From positions 806,001 through 870,000 of the forward strand of contig NZ_AP019860.1 in NCBI RefSeq assembly GCF_009002475.1: DNA of 64,000 nucleotides, in the 5' to 3' direction. The notes below the pieces were generated by a model that worked only from the letters and a program-made list of their open reading frames with translations, had not been told where the DNA came from and ran no database searches. The position numbers were made by a program, and so were the translations under genes. Source of the stretch: Candidatus Uabimicrobium amorphum. GTDB lineage: Bacteria; Planctomycetota; Uabimicrobiia; Uabimicrobiales; Uabimicrobiaceae. Shown here in pieces: positions 34,646 to 44,748 of the stretch; position 1 is the first letter of the stretch; the number at the start of each line of letters is the position of its first letter.

Positions 34646-37600
34646 ATGAATCAAAAATATATTCTCGATAATTATCCTTTTCCAATAGCCTCCATGTACA
34701 AAGCATTCACTGGTCAAACAGAAACCAAAGACCGTTTAAAAATGCTTTTACAAACACATGAATACTTACTGCGCTATATCAATTTAATGTTACTTTCCGT
34801 ATACCGCGAAAAAAATGCACTGGGCAGTTTAAAGCACCATGATCCTTTTTCTCTACAATTTCTTTGCGAAAATCGTGCATTAGAAACATTTAAATTATTA
34901 CTAGATCAAGAGATCTCGCACCCTGTTTTTAACGACATAAAATTGTGGATGTCACAGCTAAAGCAAAGTCATGTTTATCTGAGAGAAGTAAAAGACTTTA
35001 AATACGAAGACCAAACAACAAATTCTTTAGATTGTTTGTGGGAAATTGGTCAGTTTGTGATTCCCATCATCGATGTTTTAAACGAAGACGAAGCTCTTTC
35101 TTATCTAGATCTTTGCGAAAAAGCGCTCGCCGCAGTTTTCAAAAGCATGGAAGATTTACTAGACCAATATTTACTTATTGCCGTAGAAGATGAAACGGCA
35201 TCTAGCTATCTTATTTGTTATTTTCAAGGGACAAACGCTCAGTTTCCTCAATACGAATTAAATACAACGACAAAATTGAAAAAGGGTCAGGTTTACATAT
35301 ACAATAAGAAGAAAAATATCTTTTTATCCATGCATCCATTTGTTGTTTACCAAGACTGCTATTATTGTATTCGCGAAGAATCTTTTTCCAACAAAGAACT
35401 GTTTCTATTTCAGTTTGCATCAAATAAACGGTTGTTTTATTCTGGCTATAAACATGAAGTTGCTCTACGAGAACATTATGAAGATTACGAGGTTTTATGG
35501 CAAAACTACAAAGAACCTTTTTCACAACCTATTGATGTAAAAGACATCTGGGAATTTTCTTTTCACAAAATGGAAGAGCATGTCGAGCAGGCAAAACGCA
35601 GTGGCTTACTGAATCAATATTTTTCACGTAAAGATTGTGAATCTGTATTAGAGAGTTTTGTGGAAAAAAGTAATCCATACCCTATGTTTTGCTTGACCGG
35701 TGAATTTGGTTGCGGGAAAAGTACTTTGTTACTCGAAGCAGCAAGGAAATGGTCTTCCCAAGGAGATGTTGTCGTCTTTTTAAACGCCTTGTGCCCGAAT
35801 ATAGAAACGCATCTTGATCATTACTTTTCTTGCAGTAATTTTATTAGCAAGTTCCAAGAAACGCGGTATCGCTTAATTTTGATCTTTGATGAAATTAGTG
35901 GCAATCCTCATCCGGAGAAGTTGGTAAATTCCATCACAAACTTTACACACAAATACCAAAAGTGTGTAAAAGTGATTTTGTCCGTTTCGAACATTTTCTA
36001 TCTACATTTAAAAAAGCACTTGAAATTAAGTATGTTTATGCCGATAGAGGGGAAATGTCCGCTTGTCGAAGCGCGATTACATCACTATCAGTTACACCTC
36101 CCGCGTTCGTTTGTTGGCAAAACTTTATACAGTAGTGTGGCCAACCGTAAACTAGGTCCTGTTACGCCATATGATTCTTTTTCTCAAGATCTGCGTGCCA
36201 TGCTCCTTAACCCTTCTTTGACATTTATATTCCTACAGGCATTAAAAAATCGCGAAGTACCCTACAATCTAGGAATTCGTGATATCATGGAAGGATTTGT
36301 CATGAACGAGGTTAGTGTAAATAAGCAACATCGCGATACGATGGACAAATTTGTAGAATCCTCCGTGAAGTCGGCGCGAACAAATCTTACTTTTGATGAA
36401 GTGATTGAGTCTGACAACGATCGTTTCGTGCAAAGTGTGATTAATTTATCTTCCTCATCCACAGTGCCACTACTACGGAAAAAAGGAATACTTTCGTATT
36501 TTTCGGTGTACGATCAACACGGAGAAATTCCTGGGGTAAACATTCCGATGTCTTTGGTGAAGAACTATTTATTTTATCGCTGCTTTGCGTTGTCAGGACA
36601 GCACGGTGATGAGTTACTCGTATCTTATTTACAAAAGCTAGAAAAAGGCAATTATCCTCTATTGGGAGTTGTGTATTTTGCATTGATGCGACTAGCAGAT
36701 AAGCAGTACTATGATCGTTTGGCATTGGTCATCAAAAATACCGGCAGTTACAATTCGTTTGCTCGGGGGATTACGGCAGAGATACTATTATTCAAAATTA
36801 GGTGCTGCAACTATTTGGTGGGAAAAGGCAACGCCATTGATGAATTTGTTGAAGCATTGCTACGTAGCAATAATGAAAGTTGCGCAGTTGCGGTTGCTGA
36901 TGCTGCGGCATACTTGTATAGCATTGGATATTATTCTTCCGCAGCAGCTATGTTTGAAAAGCTGTCCGAACAAACTAATAACATCATACAAGAGTACGAC
37001 GACGTATCTCTGCTTGTTCTCGCGGCGAGAAGTTATCAAAAATCATCTGACATGAAACGCGCTCTGAAACTATACAAAAAAAGTTATAAGGCAATGAAAA
37101 AAATCCAAGGCACGAATCTTGAATTACAAATTTCGTTGTTATTGGCGCAAGCACATCGCGAAATGAACGATTTTGAAAAAGTTGGTTTCTTTTTAGATAA
37201 GATAAAACCGCTGCATAAAAAAATCACTGGTTCATATCTTGAGGCATACTTGTACGAAGAATTTGGTTTTCTAGAAGAAAAAAAAGGCAACTATGCGAAG
37301 GCTATCGAGTTTTTCGAACTCCAAGAAAAAACTTACGACAAACTGAACAATGAAAATAAGGTGGGCTACGCATTTGAAAATGTAGCACGCATACACTACT
37401 TACAAAAAGAAAAAGAAAAGTCTCTTGATCTCTTGGAGGAAGCGCTGCAAATATTTTCAGATACAGGAGATTATTACAAAATAGGTAATGTGCAGTACAC
37501 CATAGCAAAAATTTATCAGCAGCACTACGAATACGAAAAGGCAGCGAATCATTATTTACAAGCTCTAAATGTTTACGAAGTTTTGGACGACCGAACTCTT

Positions 37601-38608
37601 CTTGTCGATTTGTATATGAATTTAAGCGAGATATATGAAAAGTTAGACAAATCGGAAGATGGTAAGTTATATATTGAAAAAGCAATGTTTATCCTGCGGG
37701 AGTTGGGTGACGAGAAAAGATTAGCGAAATGTTTTTTCAAATCCGGAAAACAAGATTTTAAAATCAAGCAATACAAATCGGCTCTGGATAAGTATTTTCG
37801 AGCGCTCGAAATATACAAACGCAATGAAGATCAAGAAGGTCAAGCCGATATTCACAACGAACTTGGAGTGTTGTACTACACGCAAAAAAAATATGATAAA
37901 GCAAACAAACATTATAACGACAGTCTTAAAATTTATCAGTCCATTAAGAACTTAAAAGGTATCGCCGAAGTGTACAACAATATTGTGGTGGTGATGGCTC
38001 ATACCAATAAACTAAAGAAGGCCCTAGAAACTCTTATGGATTGTCGCTCTATATATCAAAAAATAAAAGATTTTAAAGGGATTGCTACAACAAAAGGAAC
38101 CGAAGCTCTCATTTATAAGCTGGAAGGGGACAAAGCCAAAGCGCTAAATTGTTACATTAGTTGTGCCGAAATGTTTGAAAAAATTGGCGAGAGTCGACTT
38201 CTTGGTAATGTATACAACAGTATTGGACTTCTTTATAAAGAAAAAGCCGATTTCCAAAATGCACTGAGTTTTTTCGAGAAAAGTGCTAAAATCCAAGAAA
38301 AAATTAGCGATTATGTGGGGCTTTCTGCTTCATATAACAACATCGGTTTAATTTTCGATGCGAAAAATGACTATGAAAAAGCATTGAAATACTACAATAT
38401 GGATCTCGATATATCGAAAAAATTGAATGATAAACGCGGCACCGCGACTTCATACAACAACATCGCTATTTTGCATTACAACCACAAAAATTATGCCCGT
38501 GCATTGTGGTATTTAGAGAAATCAATACAGTTGTATGAAAAACTGCAAGATGTAGCAATGGTGAGAAAAGTTAAAGAACGCATTCAGTATGTGAAAGAAA
38601 AGCTGTAA
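34646..38608 (+). CDS. STAND-like P-loop ATPase with long TPR array, first gene of chemosensory operon
   Basis: 1320 residues. About 1-300 form an N-terminal helical and mixed domain of unknown type (YPFPIASMYKAFTGQTE start). The P-loop is CLTGEFGCGKSTLL (about 349-362), and Walker B is RLILIFDEISGNPH (about 410-423). The arrangement matches STAND/NACHT-type signal-transduction ATPases with a winged-helix-like region after it. From about 775 to the end are 13 or more TPRs (AYENVARIHYLQKEKEKSLDLLEEAL, ASYNNIGLIFDAKNDYEKALKYY), as in LGN/Rapsyn-like arrays. STAND proteins switch when the repeats bind a ligand. One base separates its stop from the CheA hybrid start. It may therefore deliver a signal to, or receive one from, the Che array. 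No membrane helix is seen. Confidence 0.85.
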   Translation: MNQKYILDNYPFPIASMYKAFTGQTETKDRLKMLLQTHEYLLRYINLMLLSVYREKNALGSLKHHDPFSLQFLCENRALETFKLLLDQEISHPVFNDIKLWMSQLKQSHVYLREVKDFKYEDQTTNSLDCLWEIGQFVIPIIDVLNEDEALSYLDLCEKALAAVFKSMEDLLDQYLLIAVEDETASSYLICYFQGTNAQFPQYELNTTTKLKKGQVYIYNKKKNIFLSMHPFVVYQDCYYCIREESFSNKELFLFQFASNKRLFYSGYKHEVALREHYEDYEVLWQNYKEPFSQPIDVKDIWEFSFHKMEEHVEQAKRSGLLNQYFSRKDCESVLESFVEKSNPYPMFCLTGEFGCGKSTLLLEAARKWSSQGDVVVFLNALCPNIETHLDHYFSCSNFISKFQETRYRLILIFDEISGNPHPEKLVNSITNFTHKYQKCVKVILSVSNIFYLHLKKHLKLSMFMPIEGKCPLVEARLHHYQLHLPRSFVGKTLYSSVANRKLGPVTPYDSFSQDLRAMLLNPSLTFIFLQALKNREVPYNLGIRDIMEGFVMNEVSVNKQHRDTMDKFVESSVKSARTNLTFDEVIESDNDRFVQSVINLSSSSTVPLLRKKGILSYFSVYDQHGEIPGVNIPMSLVKNYLFYRCFALSGQHGDELLVSYLQKLEKGNYPLLGVVYFALMRLADKQYYDRLALVIKNTGSYNSFARGITAEILLFKIRCCNYLVGKGNAIDEFVEALLRSNNESCAVAVADAAAYLYSIGYYSSAAAMFEKLSEQTNNIIQEYDDVSLLVLAARSYQKSSDMKRALKLYKKSYKAMKKIQGTNLELQISLLLAQAHREMNDFEKVGFFLDKIKPLHKKITGSYLEAYLYEEFGFLEEKKGNYAKAIEFFELQEKTYDKLNNENKVGYAFENVARIHYLQKEKEKSLDLLEEALQIFSDTGDYYKIGNVQYTIAKIYQQHYEYEKAANHYLQALNVYEVLDDRTLLVDLYMNLSEIYEKLDKSEDGKLYIEKAMFILRELGDEKRLAKCFFKSGKQDFKIKQYKSALDKYFRALEIYKRNEDQEGQADIHNELGVLYYTQKKYDKANKHYNDSLKIYQSIKNLKGIAEVYNNIVVVMAHTNKLKKALETLMDCRSIYQKIKDFKGIATTKGTEALIYKLEGDKAKALNCYISCAEMFEKIGESRLLGNVYNSIGLLYKEKADFQNALSFFEKSAKIQEKISDYVGLSASYNNIGLIFDAKNDYEKALKYYNMDLDISKKLNDKRGTATSYNNIAILHYNHKNYARALWYLEKSIQLYEKLQDVAMVRKVKERIQYVKEKL

Positions 38609-38609
38609 C

Positions 38610-41240
38610 ATGGATGAAGAAGATATCAAGGAAATTATAGACGAGTTTACCATCGAGGCATCAGAGCTTCTTGAGCAGATAGATCAAGATCTAGTTGCCT
38701 TAGAAGCTGAACCGGATAACCACGAATGTTTGAAACGAATTTTTCGTAATTTTCATACCATAAAAGGTACAGCAAATTTTTTGGAAGAAAAACCCAACTT
38801 TGCAAAAATGGGAAAAATTTCACACATTGCAGAAGATGTACTCGACGCGTTGCTGGGGAATAAAATAACAGCTAACTCAGAAATTATGGATTATATATTA
38901 GAGACAGTTGACATTGTCAAGTTGCTTTTTGCTTGTGAGAAACGCGGCGAGATTAGTGATGTAGATATCTCTGCTACATGCCAAAATTTGCAGAACGTTT
39001 TGCTGGCTCCCGTGAAAGAAGATTCCGAAGCTGTGGAAGAAAATTCTGAAGCCGAGGAAGACCCTGGACTTGACGAAGAAGATATTCGTGAAATTGTCGA
39101 TGATTTTACGGTAGAAGCGACCGATCTCCTGCAAAAAATAGATCAAGATTTAGTTGCTTTGGAAACAGAGCCACACAATACAAAATTTCTCGAAAGTATT
39201 TTTCGTCATTTGCATACCATCAAAGGAACAGCAAACTTCCTGAAAAGTAAGAAAAATTTTTCGAAAATGGGAAAGGTGGCCCATGCTGCGGAAGATGTGA
39301 TGGATGCTTTACGCAGTGGAAAGTTAAAAATGACGGCCGAGATTATGGACACGGTGTTACGCAGCGTGGACATCATTAAGTCTCTGTTTGTCATTACCGA
39401 TGTCGATGAAAATCTCATTACCAAGCAGCTGCGCGAATTTTTATCAAAGGACCGAGCGCAACAAAAGCCAAAAATTTCGGTGCAGCAAACGCAACGCATC
39501 CAAGAAGCACTGCGTCGACCAGTGGATAATATGGGAGAGACGCAACGCCGTTCGGGAATTCTACCTCAGGATTCAAATATCCGCGTCGACACCAAAAGAC
39601 TTGACCATTTGATGAATTTGGTGGGAGAACTTGTTCTGGGGAGAAATCAACTGCTGCAGGCGATGAACCATTTAGAAGATGTTATCGGTGATGATTTTCA
39701 CTACCGAAAATCAAATTCGTTGACCACCAAGTCTGAACAATTGCAACAGAGTAAACAAATGTTGAGTTCTGCATCAGATTTTTTAAATTTTGTGACATCT
39801 GAGTTACAAATGGCGGTTCTCAAGACGCGCATGCAGCCTATAGGGAAAATTTTTAATCGCTTTAATCGCACAGTACGTGATTTAGCAAGAGAACTTAACA
39901 AAAAAATAAACTTAGTTATTGATGGCGCCGATACGGAGTTAGATAAGACGGTAATTGAGGAAATTGGGGACCCTTTGATTCACCTGCTACGTAATGCCGT
40001 AGACCATGGAATTGAAACGATTGATGAACGGCAAAAAAAAGGTAAGTCGCCCGCGGGAACGATACGCTTGTCCGCGTACCATGAAGGCAACCAAATCGTT
40101 ATTCGTATATCCGACGATGGCAAGGGAATTGATCCAGAAAAGGTGAAAGAAAAGGCGCTCAACATGGGAATTGTCTCCGTGGAAGATCTTGAGCACGTGC
40201 CGCCTGAAAACTTAGTGAATTTGATTTTTATGCCAGGGTTTTCTACTGCGGGACAGGTTACGAGCATTTCTGGACGTGGCATTGGTATGGATGTGGTGAA
40301 GAGCAATATCGAAAAACTCAATGGCTTTATTGAAATCTCTTCCACAATCAACCAAGGATCTGTTTTTACCATAAGGCTTCCTTTAACTCTTGCCATTGTT
40401 CAAGCGTTAAAAATTAGCGTAGGCAATGAAGTTTTTGCGGTGCCTCTGGGGTCGGTGATTGAAACGATACGTACCTATACCCACAAAGTAGAGACCATTT
40501 CCGGGCAAGAAGTGATAAGATTTCGCAAAAATATTATACCATTGATTCGTTTAAGCTCGTTGTTTTCTTTGCCACAAAACCAAGAACACAGTGATAAAAT
40601 ATACGTAATTATAACACGTATTGCCGATCAAAAAATAGGTTTGGTTGTGGATAAGATACTCGGCCAACAAGAAATCGTGGTCAAATCATTGGGGAATATA
40701 CTCGATAATATACCTGGGATCTCAGGCGCTTGCTTGGCGGGCGACGGCCGCGTAATTTTAATCTTAGATTTAGCGGGCGTTATTCGTCTCTTGCCTAAAA
40801 AAATAAATTTAGGTGCCGTGAAACACGAAGTGCAACATCAAGACAAACAAACTTCAAAACAACGACGTTACACTGTTTTGGTTGTCGAAGATTCTAAAAA
40901 TGAACGCAAAAGAATATGCAAAGCACTTCACAATGCGAACTTTCGCGTCGTAGAAGCCCAAGACGGCCGTGAGGCTCTTGGACAATTGGAAAACTACTAT
41001 GTCGATTTAGTACTAACAGATTTAGAGATGCCGGACATAGACGGCTATGAGTTCACCCGTAAAATCAAAAAAGACACGCAGTACAAAAACATACCCGTTA
41101 TTGTAATTTCGAGCCACCGTGAAATTATAAATCGCATAAAAGGTATGGAGGTGGGTATAGATGATTATTTTACCAAGCCATGTGATGATAAAAAGTTAAT
41201 AGAGGCTATACAAAGATTACTAAGTAGGGAATTGATATGA
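38610..41240 (+). CDS. cheA: CheA-type hybrid histidine kinase with two Hpt domains and a receiver
   Basis: 876 residues. Two Hpt domains lie in tandem, each with FHTIKGTANFL or LHTIKGTANFL; the phosphorylatable His are about H49 and H202. No P2 CheY-binding domain is obvious. The dimerisation helix starts near 325 (RVDTKRLDHLMNLVGELVLGRNQL). The ATPase follows with LLRNAVDHGIE, ISDDGKGIDPEKV and GRGIGMDVVK (about 450-575). A CheW-like regulatory domain spans about 585-730. A receiver closes the protein (about 755-870) with VVEDS, VLTDLEMPD (phospho-acceptor Asp), SS and a Lys in FTKPCDD. The receiver may be the output or a phosphate sink, because no separate cheY lies in the operon. It overlaps the next gene by four bases. 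Confidence 0.95.
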   Translation: MDEEDIKEIIDEFTIEASELLEQIDQDLVALEAEPDNHECLKRIFRNFHTIKGTANFLEEKPNFAKMGKISHIAEDVLDALLGNKITANSEIMDYILETVDIVKLLFACEKRGEISDVDISATCQNLQNVLLAPVKEDSEAVEENSEAEEDPGLDEEDIREIVDDFTVEATDLLQKIDQDLVALETEPHNTKFLESIFRHLHTIKGTANFLKSKKNFSKMGKVAHAAEDVMDALRSGKLKMTAEIMDTVLRSVDIIKSLFVITDVDENLITKQLREFLSKDRAQQKPKISVQQTQRIQEALRRPVDNMGETQRRSGILPQDSNIRVDTKRLDHLMNLVGELVLGRNQLLQAMNHLEDVIGDDFHYRKSNSLTTKSEQLQQSKQMLSSASDFLNFVTSELQMAVLKTRMQPIGKIFNRFNRTVRDLARELNKKINLVIDGADTELDKTVIEEIGDPLIHLLRNAVDHGIETIDERQKKGKSPAGTIRLSAYHEGNQIVIRISDDGKGIDPEKVKEKALNMGIVSVEDLEHVPPENLVNLIFMPGFSTAGQVTSISGRGIGMDVVKSNIEKLNGFIEISSTINQGSVFTIRLPLTLAIVQALKISVGNEVFAVPLGSVIETIRTYTHKVETISGQEVIRFRKNIIPLIRLSSLFSLPQNQEHSDKIYVIITRIADQKIGLVVDKILGQQEIVVKSLGNILDNIPGISGACLAGDGRVILILDLAGVIRLLPKKINLGAVKHEVQHQDKQTSKQRRYTVLVVEDSKNERKRICKALHNANFRVVEAQDGREALGQLENYYVDLVLTDLEMPDIDGYEFTRKIKKDTQYKNIPVIVISSHREIINRIKGMEVGIDDYFTKPCDDKKLIEAIQRLLSRELI

Positions 41241-42595
41241 GGATATCCATTCAAGTAAAGACAATTTTAATTAGCGTTGCATCTGCAGTGATTACAGCGA
41301 TCGCACTGCAACTATCCAAGGGAACTTCTAGTTTTTTCATTTTGGGATTTACCTGGGTATTTTCTATTTTTGCCGCAGTATTCTTAGGGTACCTACTAGG
41401 GTGGCATATTGAAAACCGTATTGGCATGTTGCACAAACGAACGAAGGAAAAGAACTTTGAGCGCTACAAGTCCATCCAAACGGTTTTTTTTACCGAAGAC
41501 AGTATTAGCGATTTAATGGGAAATATTGATTCTTTTTACAACGAAGCTTTCAGTTCTCTAAATAATCTACAGGAAAATTTAAAAGAAATTGTCAAACTAA
41601 TCGGCCACATTGTGCTACGTATTGAAAAAGTGGGGAAAAGTACAAAAGACCAAGGGGATGTGATGCGCAAGTTGTTGACAAAATCGATGGAAATCGACAA
41701 CAGCATCGATCGTTTGTCATCGCGAGCCACAAGCCTTTCGGAGTCGACACTAAAAACTTGCCAAGTGGTAAAAAGTCTTGATGATATGATTAGTGATGAA
41801 TCAACGACAATGGAAAATGTCAGTAAAATTTCTCAAGAGGCTGTAGATGTCGCGCAAGAAGGAAATTCTGTAATCCGCGAAATGCAGGAAGGTATGGATC
41901 GGATTTCCACTAATGTAAGAAGCGCATCAGAGATATTAGAAAATTTAGGACAAAGTTCGGATGAAATAGGTGAGATTATTAGTGTGATTGACGATATTGC
42001 CGACCAAACAAACCTTTTGGCTCTCAATGCTGCAATTGAAGCGGCAAGAGCTGGAGAACAAGGCCGCGGTTTTGCCGTTGTTGCCGAGGCGGTGCGCAAT
42101 CTCGCCGAAAAAACACAAAAAGCGACTAAAGAAATTGTTATCATGATCAAAGGACTTCAAGTGGAAGCCACAAGTGCTGTTTCCTCAATGCAAGGCGGAA
42201 AAAAAGAAGTGGAAGGTGGTGTGGTGATGGCGGAAAAGGGTGGTCTTTCTTTACGCCGTATAGCCTCTTCTATTGATCGCTTTAACGAATTAATCAAAAA
42301 ATTGAAAGAAGGTTATGGCAACCAGGTAAATTTAAATGAGCGCATCAACTCTAACATAGAGGAAATTTTGCGCATCTCAAAAGAGTTTGCGACAACGATA
42401 GAGGATCAAAAGTCCCATAGCAACATCGCTAAAAAGGATATTGATGACATGGATCGCTTTGTTGTGGACAACCTGCAAACCATTAGTGAGATTAAAAGAG
42501 ACTCCGAAGAGGTATTGTCGCAAGTTTCTACCTTACAAGGCTATTTGCGCTTTTTTGCCCATGAAGAGTTACAGAAACACAACGAGGTTGAGTAA
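41237..42595 (+). CDS. Methyl-accepting protein with minimal periplasmic part
   Basis: 452 residues. Two membrane helices (about 9-27 and 32-54) are separated by only a few residues, so there is no periplasmic sensor domain. No HAMP domain is clear. The long coiled coil has the conserved hairpin tip [43 protein letters not shown] (about 249-292), which binds CheA and CheW. The C terminus lacks a CheR-tethering pentapeptide. Input is therefore likely cytoplasmic, from the membrane, or from a partner such as the STAND-TPR protein. Start and upstream stop overlap as ATGA. Confidence 0.93.
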   Translation: MRISIQVKTILISVASAVITAIALQLSKGTSSFFILGFTWVFSIFAAVFLGYLLGWHIENRIGMLHKRTKEKNFERYKSIQTVFFTEDSISDLMGNIDSFYNEAFSSLNNLQENLKEIVKLIGHIVLRIEKVGKSTKDQGDVMRKLLTKSMEIDNSIDRLSSRATSLSESTLKTCQVVKSLDDMISDESTTMENVSKISQEAVDVAQEGNSVIREMQEGMDRISTNVRSASEILENLGQSSDEIGEIISVIDDIADQTNLLALNAAIEAARAGEQGRGFAVVAEAVRNLAEKTQKATKEIVIMIKGLQVEATSAVSSMQGGKKEVEGGVVMAEKGGLSLRRIASSIDRFNELIKKLKEGYGNQVNLNERINSNIEEILRISKEFATTIEDQKSHSNIAKKDIDDMDRFVVDNLQTISEIKRDSEEVLSQVSTLQGYLRFFAHEELQKHNEVE

Positions 42596-42597
42596 TT

Positions 42598-43068
42598 ATG
42601 GCGAATTTAAGTGTTGATACAAATCACGAAGAAAACCACGACCAGGTTGTTACTTTTCACATTGACAAAGAAATGTTTGCCTTTGGCATTTTTGAAGTCA
42701 AGGAGATTATTCGTGTTCCCGAGATTACCATTGTTCCCAAAAGTCCCTATTTCATAGAGGGGGTAATCAATCTACGTGGTACAGTAATACCTATTGTCGA
42801 TTTGCGTAAAAGATTTAAACTCCCGCCTTTACAAAACAAAAATCGTATAAGAATCGTTATCGTTGAATTGGAAACGTCATTGGTTGGTTTTTTAGTCGAT
42901 ATGGTTTTGGGAATCCGCAAAATAAATAGAGAACTGGTGCAAAAACCATCTGCTATCATGAATACCATTGATAGTGAATGCACAAAAGGAGTCGCGCGGA
43001 CAGAAGACGCAATTATTATGTTGTTAGATATTGACAAAATTTTGCATGACGAAATAGAACGAGGATAA
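42598..43068 (+). CDS. cheW: CheW coupling protein
   Basis: 156 residues, the usual size. The CheW fold is recognisable from [52 protein letters not shown] and [14 protein letters not shown]. It links receptors to CheA in the signalling array. It lies two bases after one receptor gene and two bases before the next, so it should be made in step with both. Confidence 0.97.
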   Translation: MANLSVDTNHEENHDQVVTFHIDKEMFAFGIFEVKEIIRVPEITIVPKSPYFIEGVINLRGTVIPIVDLRKRFKLPPLQNKNRIRIVIVELETSLVGFLVDMVLGIRKINRELVQKPSAIMNTIDSECTKGVARTEDAIIMLLDIDKILHDEIERG

Positions 43069-43070
43069 AG

Positions 43071-44744
43071 ATGCGCTGGGAACTTTTTCAACATCGTTTA
43101 GGTGTCAAAATATTCGTTGTTTTTTTCACCTTTTTGCTAATACTTACCACGATGAGCATTGTTATATTTACCATGAGTTTGGAGTCTATTCACAACGACC
43201 ATCACCAAACAAAAATAGGCGAACTATGCCAAAGCATTGCATCGCAAATTCCTTCGGAGTGTTTATCAGGGAAGACTTCTTTCAGTACTCTTGAGGAAAA
43301 TTGGCAGACTTTTTTGTCTCCGATACTCGGAGAGGAGTATGGAATAGATTTGCTGACAAAGGACAATTCCGATACGTGGAAAAGCCTTGGTGGTTGGGGA
43401 AACCTGAGTGTAACTAACCTTCCTCCCAAAGTGGCAAGTAGTATAAAGCGCGATGATTCAAATATCGTAACTGTTCAGAAAAAATCTCTGGTGGTCACAT
43501 CGTTAAGTCTTCAAGACGCACTATTGGTTGTTGTTGTCGATAAGCCTGTTACTTCCACGGATAAATCGTTTGCTTTTATTGTGTTTTTAGTTGTATGTTC
43601 ACTGGCAGTGGGAATAATTTTTGTGTATTTACTTTCTGTAGTGGTTTTCAGTGGTGTATTACCTAAAATCACTAAGATAAAAGACGACATTCTCCATGAA
43701 ATTTCTTTTACAAAAAAAGTATTGATAGAGAATGAAACGTTAACACAGAATTTAAAACAGCACATACAGGAACGTAAAATGAGTATCCAGTCTTCGGTAA
43801 ACGATACGTTGCGCGTTAACGAACATTTTTCCGGTGACCTACACGGAATGTTGCAACAACTACAGATGATTTACGTTGCTCTTGACAAACAAAATGAAAA
43901 AGTCAAGACAATGACAGACTCGCTTACCGATATTAGTAGTGCCATAAAAGACGTATCATCCAATGCAAATAAAACAGTCGGAACTTCGCGTAATTCCGAA
44001 ACTGACGCCAAAAAAGGTGGAGAGGTAGTGCAACAACTTATTTTGCACATGAATAAAATCACCAAAACAGTATCTAATTCTGCACAAGTTATGAAAGAAT
44101 TGGCAAAACGTTCGCATGAAATTGGAGACATCATCAATGTGATTGATGATATTGCCGATCAGACGGAACTTTTGGCGTTAAACGCCGCTATTCAAGCTGC
44201 ACGAGCAGGGGAACAAGGTCGGGGATTTGCTGTTGTTGCCGATCAGATCCGAACCCTTGCGGAAAAAACCACTCATGCGACAAAGGAAATTGCAGAAACG
44301 CTTTCGGCAATACAAGAGGAATCGACTTCCGCAGTAAAAGCGATGGACAATAGTAAAAAAGAAATTGACCAAGGAACCGCTTTTGCGGTAAGAGCAGGAG
44401 TAAATTTACAAAAAATTGTTGCGGGAGCAAAAAGAGTAACTAGAATGATTTCGGGTATTGCGAGTTCTGCGGAAACGCAGTCTGAGGCAACTATTTCTAT
44501 CTCCGACTTGGCTTCGGATATTTCAGAGCGTTACATGGAAACGCATGGTGAACTACAAACGGCCTTGTCAAACTCCAAAGAACTCGAAACGTGCATGACG
44601 AATCTCACCGCACTTGTGGAAAAATTCTTGGTAATTTGCTCTGACACGAAGTTGGAAAACGAAATGGTATCTTTTAGTGAGATCTCCTTAAAACAACTTG
44701 AAGATCGCAACCACCTTTTGCAAAAAGTACAACAGTTGGATTAA
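43071..44744 (+). CDS. Methyl-accepting protein with periplasmic sensor domain
   Basis: 557 residues. TM1 is about 10-34 ([20 protein letters not shown]), followed by a periplasmic region of about 130 residues without a recognised fold, then TM2 ([20 protein letters not shown], about 164-187). The cytoplasmic part has the tip [43 protein letters not shown], where Asn of the usual DQTN is Glu and IEAAR is IQAAR. Coiled-coil helices surround it. There is no C-terminal pentapeptide for CheR. It is the likely extracytoplasmic input of the operon's array. Confidence 0.94.
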   Translation: MRWELFQHRLGVKIFVVFFTFLLILTTMSIVIFTMSLESIHNDHHQTKIGELCQSIASQIPSECLSGKTSFSTLEENWQTFLSPILGEEYGIDLLTKDNSDTWKSLGGWGNLSVTNLPPKVASSIKRDDSNIVTVQKKSLVVTSLSLQDALLVVVVDKPVTSTDKSFAFIVFLVVCSLAVGIIFVYLLSVVVFSGVLPKITKIKDDILHEISFTKKVLIENETLTQNLKQHIQERKMSIQSSVNDTLRVNEHFSGDLHGMLQQLQMIYVALDKQNEKVKTMTDSLTDISSAIKDVSSNANKTVGTSRNSETDAKKGGEVVQQLILHMNKITKTVSNSAQVMKELAKRSHEIGDIINVIDDIADQTELLALNAAIQAARAGEQGRGFAVVADQIRTLAEKTTHATKEIAETLSAIQEESTSAVKAMDNSKKEIDQGTAFAVRAGVNLQKIVAGAKRVTRMISGIASSAETQSEATISISDLASDISERYMETHGELQTALSNSKELETCMTNLTALVEKFLVICSDTKLENEMVSFSEISLKQLEDRNHLLQKVQQLD

Positions 44745-44748
44745 ATAG

